From: an uncultured Phascolarctobacterium sp.
GTDB taxonomy: Bacteria; Bacillota; Negativicutes; Acidaminococcales; Acidaminococcaceae
Assembly: GCA_900545025.1 (NCBI GenBank)
Contig: UQXH01000007.1
Span: forward strand, 1-64,000
DNA: 64,000 bases
Reading direction: 5' to 3'
Part shown: piece after piece, positions 8,398 through 15,922 of the stretch
Layout of the letters: each line of letters opens with the position of its first letter
Position numbering within the stretch: position 1 is the first letter of the stretch
Notes under the pieces: model-generated
Databases searched by the model: none
The model's input: the letters and a program-made list of their open reading frames with translations, nothing else
What the model was told of the DNA's origin: nothing
Program-made: the position numbers and the translations under genes

Positions 8398-9252
8398 CTA
8401 CAATAAAGAATGTACCAGCTGCTGAGTATAAGGATGCTGCGGGTCGTCCAGAATCTGGTCAGTCAGACCGCGTTCAATAATCTTGCCTTCCAGCATAACT
8501 ACAGTCCTGTCTGCCAGCATACGGATAACAGCCAAATCATGGGATACCAGCAGGATGGAAACGCCAAACTCCTGTCTGATGCGGCGAATCAAGTCCAAAA
8601 CCTTAGCCTGTACGGAAAGGTCAAGGCCGGTAGTAACCTCGTCCAGCAAAAGAACCTGCGGATTATTGGCCAGAGCCTTGGAAATCTGTACTCTCTGCTG
8701 CATACCGCCGCTGAAATTTTTCGGCGGCTCTTTCATCCTGCTCGGCAGTATCTCTACCGCTTCTAACAGCTGACTTGCTCTTTCTGTCATGCTGCCGAAA
8801 TTGCGTCCGCCGGCGGCAATAAGTTTTTCTGCAATATTGCCTGCTGCAGAATAATCCATACGCAAACCAAGCACCGGATTTTGATAAACCATACCCATCA
8901 TGTGATTGCGGATATATTTTTTCTGCTGTGCTGTAGCAGTAAACATATTGGCTTTACCTTCGCTGTATGCCTGCAGATAAGCGCTGCCTTCCGTTACCGG
9001 AAAATCGAAATAAATGCTCTTCATCATGGTAGACTTACCGGAGCCGGATTCGCCTACCACACCTAAAATCTCGCCCGGATAAAGTTCCAAATTAACATCA
9101 TTGCAGGCCCAGACAGTCTTGCAGTGAGGGCAGGTATTTTTCAGCAGCGGCTGCCCGCTCAGGCAGTAATCGCAGCCCTGCCCATAACGCACAGTCAGTC
9201 CGCATACCTCAAGAATAGGTTTTTCTTTATTATCATTTTTTAAGGTCTGCAT
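8398..9252 (-). CDS. phnK: C-P lyase accessory ABC-type ATPase PhnK with Cys-rich insertion
   Basis: ABC ATPase that docks on the PhnGHIJ core. It has Walker A GESGSGKST, signature FSGGMQQR, Walker B LLLDEV (Glu then Val, rather than EP) and SHD. Compared with the roughly 252-residue E. coli protein it has about 25 extra residues at 24-50, containing CDYC and CPHC (Cys27, 30, 41, 44), which looks like a zinc ribbon placed before the Walker A strand. It overlaps phnJ by 13 bases, so the two are coupled, which fits their physical contact in the complex. Confidence 0.94.
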   Translation of the reverse strand: MQTLKNDNKEKPILEVCGLTVRYGQGCDYCLSGQPLLKNTCPHCKTVWACNDVNLELYPGEILGVVGESGSGKSTMMKSIYFDFPVTEGSAYLQAYSEGKANMFTATAQQKKYIRNHMMGMVYQNPVLGLRMDYSAAGNIAEKLIAAGGRNFGSMTERASQLLEAVEILPSRMKEPPKNFSGGMQQRVQISKALANNPQVLLLDEVTTGLDLSVQAKVLDLIRRIRQEFGVSILLVSHDLAVIRMLADRTVVMLEGKIIERGLTDQILDDPQHPYTQQLVHSLL

Positions 9253-10091
9253 CCCTGTTCTCTCCTTTTAGCGCAATAACCAGTATCACTGCATTCATAA
9301 TACTTCTCGCCTGTCTTTTCATCTGTCAGTTCGTCAAGATAAACACCTTCTGCACCGCACAAATGGCAGTGTTTGCCGGTAAAGTTTTCTGTTTCGAAAG
9401 GAATATCGTCAAATTCCAGCGGCATAACCTTGGTATGAGGCGGAATAGCATAAATTTTCTTTTCACGGCCTGCACCAAAAAGATACAGGCAGTCGCTGTC
9501 GTTAAGCTTCGGAGTATCATAACGAGGTATCGGACTGGGGTTCATAATATAACGGTCTTCTACCAGAACAGGATACTCTGAGCTGATACCTATTTTGCCG
9601 CAGCGCAGCAAATCTTCGTACAAAGTCAGCCACATAGGACTGTATTCTCCCTCTGCGTGCATTTTCTTGGTTACTGCTTCACGAGGCTCTACAATACGCA
9701 GCGGTTCCGGAGTAGGTACCTGCAACACCAGAATCTGCTCTTTTTTAAGGGGAATTTCCGGAATACGATGGCGGGTTTGGATGATGGAAGCTGCTTCCGA
9801 ATCAGTAGTTATTTCCACACCGGTGCAGACAGAAACAAACTTTTTAATGTTTACTGCGTTGACGCTGTCATCACTGCCCTGGTCAATAACCTTGAGCACA
9901 TCTTCTTTACCGATAATAGACAAAGTAATCTGGATGCCGCCTGTGCCCCAGCCTCTGCCGATAGGCAGCTCCCTGCTGCCAAATGGAACCTGATAACCGG
10001 GAATAGCAACAGCTTTCAGCAGGCTGCGTCTGATTTCCCGTTTGGAATTTTCATCTAAAAAAGCAAAATTATAATGTTTTTGGTCTATCAT
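9240..10091 (-). CDS. phnJ: Alpha-D-ribose 1-methylphosphonate 5-phosphate C-P lyase
   Basis: Radical SAM-dependent C-P bond cleaving subunit; converts phosphoribosyl phosphonate to 5-phosphoribosyl 1,2-cyclic phosphate and the alkane. The C-terminus carries the four-cysteine cluster pattern CHLC then CSDTGYC; three of these bind the 4Fe-4S cluster in the family and one acts as thiyl radical. The N-terminal region has GGIQITL and the conserved GSDDSVNA. Length 283 matches E. coli PhnJ (281). Confidence 0.97.
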   Translation of the reverse strand: MIDQKHYNFAFLDENSKREIRRSLLKAVAIPGYQVPFGSRELPIGRGWGTGGIQITLSIIGKEDVLKVIDQGSDDSVNAVNIKKFVSVCTGVEITTDSEAASIIQTRHRIPEIPLKKEQILVLQVPTPEPLRIVEPREAVTKKMHAEGEYSPMWLTLYEDLLRCGKIGISSEYPVLVEDRYIMNPSPIPRYDTPKLNDSDCLYLFGAGREKKIYAIPPHTKVMPLEFDDIPFETENFTGKHCHLCGAEGVYLDELTDEKTGEKYYECSDTGYCAKRREQGCRP

Positions 10092-10103
10092 CTTGCTGCT
10101 CCT

Positions 10104-11144
10104 TTATTCACGCACTCGGTCCAGCTTGGACTGGAAGGTTACATAATGCGGCAGCTTCAGATGTGAAATAAAGCCCTGCATTTCCAGACAGTCACCATGG
10201 GTCAGTACGAATTCTTCATCCTGCGAGGGAGTATTTCCCGTAGTATTAAGGCTGGCGTCAGCAATAGACATGGCAATTGCTTTGGTTTCATTATTGCCGA
10301 TAACGCAGCCATAGCCGCCCGACAGGCGTATCTTATCAAACTCTTCCTTAGTTTCTTCATGTACAGGCCAAAGAGCTTCTACCTCGGTAACATTTACGGC
10401 TCCGATGCAGATAGCTTCGCCTTCTTCCAGCGGATAGGGAATCATAATATCTACATAACCGCTGCGCAGCTCGCTTACTGTGGGATGTACAGCACCATAG
10501 CCACGCATCGCACTGTAGGCAACACCTTCCAAAAAGCCTGATTCACTGCGTGCCATCGTCTGCAGACGGGCACTGCGCGGAGCCGGGAAGGTAAGCACAT
10601 GAGTCGTAATATCATACGGCTTGGTATCGTCTTTTTCCGGCTGTTCAAGTATGCCGTCTGCCTGCAGCAGTTCGTCTACACGGCCGCAGTAAATATCTTC
10701 TGCATTCTCTTCTTCCGTGTTTTCAGCAATCGGTCTGCCGTTTTCCTCCAACAGCGAGAAATCCAGTAATCTGTGGGCGTAGTCAAAGCTTGCGCCCAAA
10801 ATCTGTCCGCCGGGAATATCTTTAAAAGCAGCAGAAATTCTGCGCATAATCCTCATATTTTTGCAATCAGCAGGCAAAGAATAGTAATCGCGCTTCAAAG
10901 TACTGCGATAAGCACGCAGCAGGAACACTGCTTCTTCCACACTGCCCTTGCTTTGTTTTAAAGCCAGCGCTGCATATTCCGGCGCATACATACCTGCTTC
11001 ACTCATTACCTTATCTATCAAAAGAGGCATATCCGTTAAAATCGTCTGTACTTCCAGTCTGCCGCTGCTTTGATAAACTTCATCCAGCAGCTTGAGAGAC
11101 TGCTCAATAGCGGCTTCGCCGCCCTTTACTGCTACGTATGCCAT
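10104..11144 (-). CDS. phnI: Alpha-D-ribose 1-methylphosphonate 5-triphosphate synthase subunit PhnI
   Basis: Nucleosidase subunit of the C-P lyase core that, with PhnG, H and L, displaces adenine from ATP with phosphonate. It begins MAYVAVKGGEAAI, the conserved PhnI N-terminus, and has TTHVLTFPAPRSARLQ and the C-terminal HVTFQSKLDR-like stretch (HYVTFQSKLDRVRE). Length 346 is slightly shorter than the 354 of E. coli. The gene lies 9 bases after phnH and 12 before phnJ. Confidence 0.96.
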   Translation of the reverse strand: MAYVAVKGGEAAIEQSLKLLDEVYQSSGRLEVQTILTDMPLLIDKVMSEAGMYAPEYAALALKQSKGSVEEAVFLLRAYRSTLKRDYYSLPADCKNMRIMRRISAAFKDIPGGQILGASFDYAHRLLDFSLLEENGRPIAENTEEENAEDIYCGRVDELLQADGILEQPEKDDTKPYDITTHVLTFPAPRSARLQTMARSESGFLEGVAYSAMRGYGAVHPTVSELRSGYVDIMIPYPLEEGEAICIGAVNVTEVEALWPVHEETKEEFDKIRLSGGYGCVIGNNETKAIAMSIADASLNTTGNTPSQDEEFVLTHGDCLEMQGFISHLKLPHYVTFQSKLDRVRE

Positions 11145-11153
11145 AACTGCCTC

Positions 11154-11735
11154 CTATTTCACTTTGCACAGACGCGGAACTGCCATGAGCTCGTTTTCTG
11201 CGCTGATAAAAATTAAATCAACTCCGCAGGGATATTCCTGCTGTACTTCCTGCCGCAAGCGGCAGATGGTCTTGATATATTCAGTGATCTGCACCTTTAT
11301 TGTACCGTCTACACCGGGGCCGCTTACTTCAGCCGCTGTTTCTCCGTCCAGCTGCGGACACCAGATAACAAAAGTGCAGGACTGCTGTGGATCAGCCAAT
11401 GTTCCCTGCTTGGCTTCACTTAAAAGCTGACGGATATTTTCATAATTCAGCATCCCTGTCAGATAAATAAAATCAGCTTTCTTATAATCAGCCGGAGCAG
11501 CTAAAGTATATGCATGCAGCTGCTGTGCCAGCTCTACATTTTTTTCAACATAATAGGTGATTTCATTGTCCATCAGCGTAGCGCCTGCTGCCAGCACTGC
11601 ACCCAGGTCGGACTGAAAACCGCCTGCTTCTTTAGCTATATTGCTTTTCTGAAAAGGATTAGCCATGGACTGCAGCAGTTTGCGGAACAATGACTGTGCA
11701 TCATGTACTACATCAAAAGAATAAACCTGTTTCAT
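11154..11735 (-). CDS. phnH: C-P lyase core subunit PhnH
   Basis: Structural subunit of the C-P lyase core with a PLP-transferase-like fold but no PLP site. The start chosen is ATG 11735, which follows the phnG stop by one base (TGAgATG) and has GGGAGA upstream; it gives 193 residues and the expected N-terminus with VVHDAQSLFRKLLQSM, matching the HDAQxxFR motif of PhnH. A longer in-frame reading back to 11789 would lie inside phnG and lacks family similarity. Confidence 0.93.
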   Translation of the reverse strand: MKQVYSFDVVHDAQSLFRKLLQSMANPFQKSNIAKEAGGFQSDLGAVLAAGATLMDNEITYYVEKNVELAQQLHAYTLAAPADYKKADFIYLTGMLNYENIRQLLSEAKQGTLADPQQSCTFVIWCPQLDGETAAEVSGPGVDGTIKVQITEYIKTICRLRQEVQQEYPCGVDLIFISAENELMAVPRLCKVK

Positions 11736-11736
11736 C

Positions 11737-12174
11737 TCACTGTTCTCCCATCGTATTAAAGTCAACCTTAGAACAGCGCAGCCCGGCATTCAGCTTACCA
11801 CGTGCTGCCAGCTGTTCTTTTTCCAGCTCTCTGATAGCTTTATCCAAAGCCTCACATTCCGGCAGCTTGCCATTGTAGGCTGCGTCGATAATAGCTGCGG
11901 CAGTAACCTTGGCAAAATCATCGCCAATCATAACAGCGGCACCTTTAAAACCTGCAACCTCAACAATACATTCACTGCACAGCACTTCTCCCAAATAAAA
12001 CAGAGAAGCTTTTACCGGCTCTCTAAATTGCATCATCGTCAGCGTCTTCTGCGCAGGACGTACAATACTTACCTGATATTTTTCCTGCAGCAGCTGGCTC
12101 AGCTGACCAACTTCACTGCCTGCGGCAGCTGCCAGTATTTTAGTGTACTGACTTCTGCTTAATAATTGTTTCAC
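11737..12174 (-). CDS. phnG: C-P lyase core subunit PhnG
   Basis: Small subunit of the C-P lyase core, first gene of the operon. I place the start at a GTG (12174) because GGAGG lies 8 bases upstream; this gives 145 residues, close to the 150 of E. coli PhnG. An upstream in-frame ATG at 12192 overlaps that SD and would add six residues. Recognisable stretches are LYLGEVLCSECIVEV and the GDD of the middle region. It ends one base before the phnH start. Confidence 0.91.
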   Translation of the reverse strand: MKQLLSRSQYTKILAAAAGSEVGQLSQLLQEKYQVSIVRPAQKTLTMMQFREPVKASLFYLGEVLCSECIVEVAGFKGAAVMIGDDFAKVTAAAIIDAAYNGKLPECEALDKAIRELEKEQLAARGKLNAGLRCSKVDFNTMGEQ

Positions 12175-12225
12175 GGCTATAACCTCCGTCATTTCAAAAG
12201 TTCATGCGTCTTAACGCAAGCCAAG

Positions 12226-12245
12226 CATAGCATGTACACTGCGGC
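12226..12245 (-). promoter_or_regulatory. Candidate operator in the phnG leader
   Basis: On the minus strand this reads CCGCAGTGTACATGCTATGC, about 55 bases before phnG. The CAGTGTACA core also occurs at 13260-13269 in front of rpiR (as the palindrome AGTGTACACT) and a related AGTGTATTT lies at the phnT promoter. Possible binding site of the RpiR-type regulator; inferred from recurrence only. Confidence 0.4.
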
Positions 12246-12300
12246 AAAGCATCAAATCCATGTAAAATGTCCTTTGCAGAAATTTAACAATCCCAAATGT

Positions 12301-12336
12301 AAAAAAATCTTTACGGAGCATTGCTCCGTAAAGATT
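12301..12336 (-). terminator. Intrinsic terminator of the rpiR-type gene
   Basis: The arms aatctttacggagca (12306-12320) and tgctccgtaaagatt (12322-12336) are perfectly complementary, and on the minus strand the hairpin is followed by a run of T (12301-12307). It lies 17 bases past the regulator stop codon, so the regulator is transcribed separately from the phn operon. Confidence 0.85.
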
Positions 12337-12352
12337 CTCGCTTGGAAAAATA

Positions 12353-13186
12353 TTAAATTATATCATGCTGAAAAATTTTGCCTGCATTGCGGATATTTTC
12401 CCTGCAGCCTTCATCTTTCAGCAATAATGCCTGATAAAGCATATCGTTAAATACTACCTGGGCAACGCGGGAATTAACCCAGCCGGCGCCCGGATGCAAG
12501 TCCGGCAGAACAAAAATGTAATCAGCATATTCTGTCAGCGTAGAATTGCCGTTGCCTGTAATGGCAACCGTTACCGCTCCGCCTGCTTTGGCACTGCGCA
12601 GCGCTTCCACCGTCACCCGTGATTTACCGGACTGAGATATGCCTATAGCTACATCCCTGCTGGATAAATGCTCTGCACTAACCTTCTGAAAAAACATATC
12701 GGTATAAGTACGGCAGTTCATGCCCAGATATAACAGCTTGCCCGCCAAATCTACGGCACTGCCCACAGAGCACTCCACGCCGTAAATATCAATCATTCTG
12801 GCGCTGCGCAGGCATCTGATAACGGCACGAAAATCATCTTGGTTAATTCCATACGCCAAGTCTGCCAAAATATTGACAGCGTGAGCCGCTACCGCTGCCG
12901 GTATATTGTCTATACTTACTTTACCTGCCTGCTCTGACGTCTGTACCTGCACGCTGCCCCCCGCGCATACACAGCGTAAAAATTCTTTCCAGCTTCCAAA
13001 GCCGCATTTATGCAGGCAGCGTACTATTGTCTGCTGTCCCGCTCCCGCCGCAGCAGCACATTGCCGCAGCGTGTACTTTGCCAGTTCTTTAGCTTCTGTC
13101 TGTGCCAGCAGATAATCCGCTGCCTGCTTTTCCGCAGTTGATAAACTTTTATAATTTACTTTCAATGCCTGTACCCAGTTCATCAT
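12353..13186 (-). CDS. RpiR/MurR-family transcriptional regulator, probable regulator of phosphonate genes
   Basis: N-terminal HTH_6 domain (roughly residues 1-75, with LSTAEKQAADYLL) followed by a SIS sugar-phosphate-binding domain (about 125-250, with GISQSGKSRVTVEAL). RpiR proteins sense phosphosugars, and here a ribose-phosphate intermediate of C-P lyase would be a fitting ligand; that is inference. Start at ATG 13186, with AAAGGGTGAT just upstream; an in-frame ATG at 13231 lies before that SD. A GGAGC/GCTCC inverted repeat (13198-13210) sits immediately before the SD. It is divergent from the dcu gene and has its own terminator before phnG. Confidence 0.87.
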   Translation of the reverse strand: MMNWVQALKVNYKSLSTAEKQAADYLLAQTEAKELAKYTLRQCAAAAGAGQQTIVRCLHKCGFGSWKEFLRCVCAGGSVQVQTSEQAGKVSIDNIPAAVAAHAVNILADLAYGINQDDFRAVIRCLRSARMIDIYGVECSVGSAVDLAGKLLYLGMNCRTYTDMFFQKVSAEHLSSRDVAIGISQSGKSRVTVEALRSAKAGGAVTVAITGNGNSTLTEYADYIFVLPDLHPGAGWVNSRVAQVVFNDMLYQALLLKDEGCRENIRNAGKIFQHDII

Positions 13187-13386
13187 ATCACCCTTTGGGA
13201 GCAATGCTCCTGTTTCCTTATCTAACAGCATATCCGCCCCAATAATATTTTACAAGTGCGACAGTGTACACTTTACCTAAAATTAACTTTGTTCTAACTT
13301 CCCAGCTGAATAAAAAATATCTTCTATATATCTTGACTCAGAAAACTTTTCTTAAAATCTTTTCTTTAGCTCACAAAACTTAAACT

Positions 13387-13422
13387 AATTTATTTAAATA
13401 GTATATGCTATTTAAATAAATT
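13387..13422. promoter_or_regulatory. Perfect inverted repeat upstream of the Dcu carrier promoter (candidate operator)
   Basis: The arms aatttatttaaatag (13387-13401) and ctatttaaataaatt (13408-13422) match over 15 bases with a 6-base spacer. It sits just upstream of the -35 box. Its centre ATAGTATATGCTAT differs by two bases from the 14-base palindrome at the ccpN and ppsA promoters. There is no T-run, so a binding site is more likely than a terminator. Confidence 0.6.
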
Positions 13423-13434
13423 ATAGCCTATCTA

Positions 13435-13471
13435 TTGCTTTTTCTTTTTAATACTGTATAATATACAGTAT
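13435..13471 (+). promoter_or_regulatory. Promoter of the Dcu carrier gene with palindrome over the -10
   Basis: TTGCTT (13435-13440) and TATAAT (13457-13462) are 16 bases apart. The -10 box lies in the centre of atactgtat-aat-atacagtat (13451-13471), a perfect 9-bp dyad, so a repressor bound there would block polymerase. Confidence 0.6.
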
Positions 13472-13535
13472 CGCAGTCAAAATTTTCTAACAATTATGCG
13501 TAAAGAGTACAAATTATTTTATTTAGGAGGTTTTC

Positions 13536-14879
13536 ATGGAAATCATTTTAGGCTTTCTCATCCTCATGTCCTGTCTTGTGCTGGGCATCCGTCATGGCGG
13601 TATCGGCTTAGCGGCTATCAGCGGCATCGGCCTTGTTATCTATACTTTCATTTTTGGCTACAAACCTGGCAAGCCGCCTATCGATGTTATGCTCACCATT
13701 ATGGCAGTAGTAACCTGCGCAGGCTTTTTGCAGGCTTCCGGCGGTCTTACTGTTATGCTGAAATACGCAGAAAAATTTCTGCGCAATAACCCCAAGCATA
13801 TCACCGTCTTTGCGCCGCTGACGACCTGGTTCTTAACTGTATTATGCGGCACCGGCCACGTTGTCTACACCATGTTCCCCATCATCTACGATATCGCAAT
13901 TAAACAGGGTATCCGACCTGAACGTCCTATGGCAGTATCTTCCATTGCTTCTCAAATGGGTATCTGCGCTTCACCGGTATCCGTCGCCGTTGTTTCCGTA
14001 GTAGGCTTTATGGCAGCCGCAGGTCACCAGTTCAGCATTATGCAGATTCTGGCCATTTCTATTCCGGCAACCTTCATCGGCGTACTTTTTGCAGCTTTAT
14101 GGAGCTATCGCCGCGGCCTGGAGCTGGCAGACGATCCGGCTTTCCAGGAGCTTATTAAAGACCCTGAACAAAGAGAATATGTTTACGGCAATACTGAAAG
14201 TCTGCTGGACAAAAAGCTGCCGTCTTCCTTCTATCACGCTATGTTCATCTTCTTTGCCGGCATCCTCGTTATCGCCGTCCTCGGCAACTTCCCTGCATTG
14301 CTGCCGCATTTCGCCGCTAAAGCAGGCGCTGCTCCCAAACCTATTTCCATGACCATCGTTATCCAAATGGTTATGCTGTTTGTCAGTGCACTTATCCTGC
14401 TCTTCTGCAACACCAAAGCCAAAGAAGTTGGCAGCAGCCAGGTATTCCGTTCCGGTGTAGTTGCACTGGTTTCCGTTTACGGTGTTGCCTGGATGGCTGA
14501 TACCTACTTTGCAAATCACATGGGTATCTTAAAAGAATTTCTCGGCAGCGTAGTAACATCTTACCCACTGGCATATGCAATCGTACTTTTCCTGACTTCC
14601 AAGCTGGTTAACTCTCAGGCTGCGGCAATCGCAATTGTAATGCCTATCGCTCTGAACGTAGGTATGGATCCGCTGCTGATTCTCTCCTTCATTCCCGCTT
14701 GCTATGCTTACTTCTTCCTGCCTACCTATCCTTCCGATTTGGCCTGCATCGGCTTTGACCGTTCCGGTACTACCCACATCGGTAAATTTGTTTTAAATCA
14801 CAGCTTTATGATGCCCGGCCTTGTCGGTGTATTCATGGCTTGCGTGGCAGGCTACTTTATAGCTCACACTATTTTGTAA
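13536..14879 (+). CDS. Anaerobic C4-dicarboxylate transporter, Dcu family (DcuA/DcuB type)
   Basis: Inner-membrane carrier for fumarate/succinate/aspartate exchange during anaerobic growth. The N-terminal half is very close to E. coli DcuA/DcuB, with GKPPIDVMLTIMAVV, LQASGGL, CGTGHVVYTMFPIIYD and IRPERPMA. At 447 residues it is full length and has about ten or more membrane segments. Start ATG follows AGGAGG at a 6-base spacing. DcuA and DcuB cannot be told apart from these motifs. It stands alone with its own promoter and terminator; a role in succinate or fumarate handling fits a Negativicute metabolism. Confidence 0.92.
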   Translation: MEIILGFLILMSCLVLGIRHGGIGLAAISGIGLVIYTFIFGYKPGKPPIDVMLTIMAVVTCAGFLQASGGLTVMLKYAEKFLRNNPKHITVFAPLTTWFLTVLCGTGHVVYTMFPIIYDIAIKQGIRPERPMAVSSIASQMGICASPVSVAVVSVVGFMAAAGHQFSIMQILAISIPATFIGVLFAALWSYRRGLELADDPAFQELIKDPEQREYVYGNTESLLDKKLPSSFYHAMFIFFAGILVIAVLGNFPALLPHFAAKAGAAPKPISMTIVIQMVMLFVSALILLFCNTKAKEVGSSQVFRSGVVALVSVYGVAWMADTYFANHMGILKEFLGSVVTSYPLAYAIVLFLTSKLVNSQAAAIAIVMPIALNVGMDPLLILSFIPACYAYFFLPTYPSDLACIGFDRSGTTHIGKFVLNHSFMMPGLVGVFMACVAGYFIAHTIL

Positions 14880-14888
14880 AACAATAAA

Positions 14889-14917
14889 AAGGAACCTGAA
14901 AATCAGGTTCCTTTTTT
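14889..14917. terminator. Bidirectional intrinsic terminator
   Basis: The arms ggaacctga (14891-14899) and tcaggttcc (14903-14911) are flanked by A-run and T-run on the two sides, so it can serve both the Dcu gene (+) and the macro-domain gene (-), whose stop is 11 bases away. Confidence 0.85.
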
Positions 14918-14927
14918 CTTTTATCTT

Positions 14928-15737
14928 TTAAGCCAAAACAGGCAGCTCACTGACAGTTAATACTTCATTAATATACTGCCAATTACAAACATCTTGCTGC
15001 AGGCAATATTCTGCAATCAGTAAAGTCTGCAAAAAGCATAATCTGTTAAACTCACCTGTTTTTACAACTTCGATATAAACTTCCCAACGCTTATACCACT
15101 CATCAAGCGTTAAATTACAAACTGTTTTAGATTTTTCCCACAATTTTGAACAATAAAGCTTTTGTTGTGGCAGCCACTCAGTCTCCGACAGAGTAAAAGC
15201 TTCTGCATATTCCGGCAGCTTTTCAGCAATATACTCATGTGCAGCAAAATAAACTTCATTAAAGATACCAAAGCTCTCCTTATCAAACAGCACTATATAC
15301 ACCTGCATATCATGCTGCAGCAAAAAGCTTTCAATAGTATTTATGGCCACATTCAGCGCCTGCTTTTTCGGATAGCCATATACACCGGAAGAAATAACCG
15401 GAAAGGCTATGCTTTGACAATTATGTTCTGCTGCCAGCTGCAAAGAATTCTGATAACAGTATGTTAAAAGTTCTTTTTCCTGATTATCTCCACCCTGCCA
15501 TACCGGGCCAACCGTATGAATAACATATTTGCATGGCAAGCAATAACCCCAGGTAAGCTTTGCCTGCCCTGTCGCACAGCCGCCCAAAGTACGGCATTCC
15601 TCTAAAAGCTGCGGTCCGGCAGCTCGGTGAATACAGCCATCAACACCACCCCCGCCTAATAAATGCGGTGCTGCTGCATTAACTATAGCATCAACTTTTA
15701 CCTTAGTAATATCTGCTGCAAGAAATTTTAACGGCAT
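14928..15737 (-). CDS. Macro-domain protein (ADP-ribose / O-acetyl-ADP-ribose hydrolase type) with C-terminal extension
   Basis: Residues 1 to about 165 form a macro domain of the MacroD/YmdB class: [24 protein letters not shown], split here only for description, contains the Asn and the GGG-V-D loop that binds and cleaves ADP-ribose esters, and [10 protein letters not shown] is the second ligand loop. The remaining 100 residues (rich in Trp, Tyr and Leu) are not part of the core fold and I do not recognise them. Likely role: removal of ADP-ribose from proteins or deacetylation of O-acetyl-ADP-ribose. Monocistronic, convergent with the Dcu gene. Confidence 0.85.
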   Translation of the reverse strand: MPLKFLAADITKVKVDAIVNAAAPHLLGGGGVDGCIHRAAGPQLLEECRTLGGCATGQAKLTWGYCLPCKYVIHTVGPVWQGGDNQEKELLTYCYQNSLQLAAEHNCQSIAFPVISSGVYGYPKKQALNVAINTIESFLLQHDMQVYIVLFDKESFGIFNEVYFAAHEYIAEKLPEYAEAFTLSETEWLPQQKLYCSKLWEKSKTVCNLTLDEWYKRWEVYIEVVKTGEFNRLCFLQTLLIAEYCLQQDVCNWQYINEVLTVSELPVLA

Positions 15738-15922
15738 AATATCCCCTCGCGTTTTTCCTTATTATAACATTAAAACTGCATAAATTTCTGCTGCCTTGCA
15801 AAATATTGAAATTTCTGTAAATCAGCTAAATACAGCAGGTTTTTTCAGGCAGATGTGGAATTAAGAGATAAATTTAATACTTTATTTATCTGTATAGATA
15901 AGTTAGAAAGCAGGTGGAAATC

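Larger units (their letters stand above)
13187..13535. other. Divergent control region between the rpiR-type gene and the Dcu carrier gene
   Basis: This 349-base gap has no gene. It contains, left to right: the GGAGC hairpin in the regulator leader, the palindrome AGTGTACACT (13262-13271 area) followed by ctttacct, a very A/T-rich stretch, a 15-bp-arm dyad (13387-13422), a sigma-A-like promoter (13435-13462) whose -10 lies in a second palindrome (13451-13471), and the SD aggagg at 13527-13532. Confidence 0.6.

Noticed and set aside
12306..12336. Attenuator in the phnG leader
   Set aside because: The hairpin with T-run directly follows the regulator stop codon and lies upstream of the likely phnG promoter, so a regulator terminator is the simpler reading.
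13198..13210. Shared GGAGC/GCTCC hairpin at both ends of the RpiR-type gene as an RNA regulatory element
   Set aside because: One copy is part of the terminator stem and the other is only a 5-bp stem; 13-base similarity of a palindrome is not enough.
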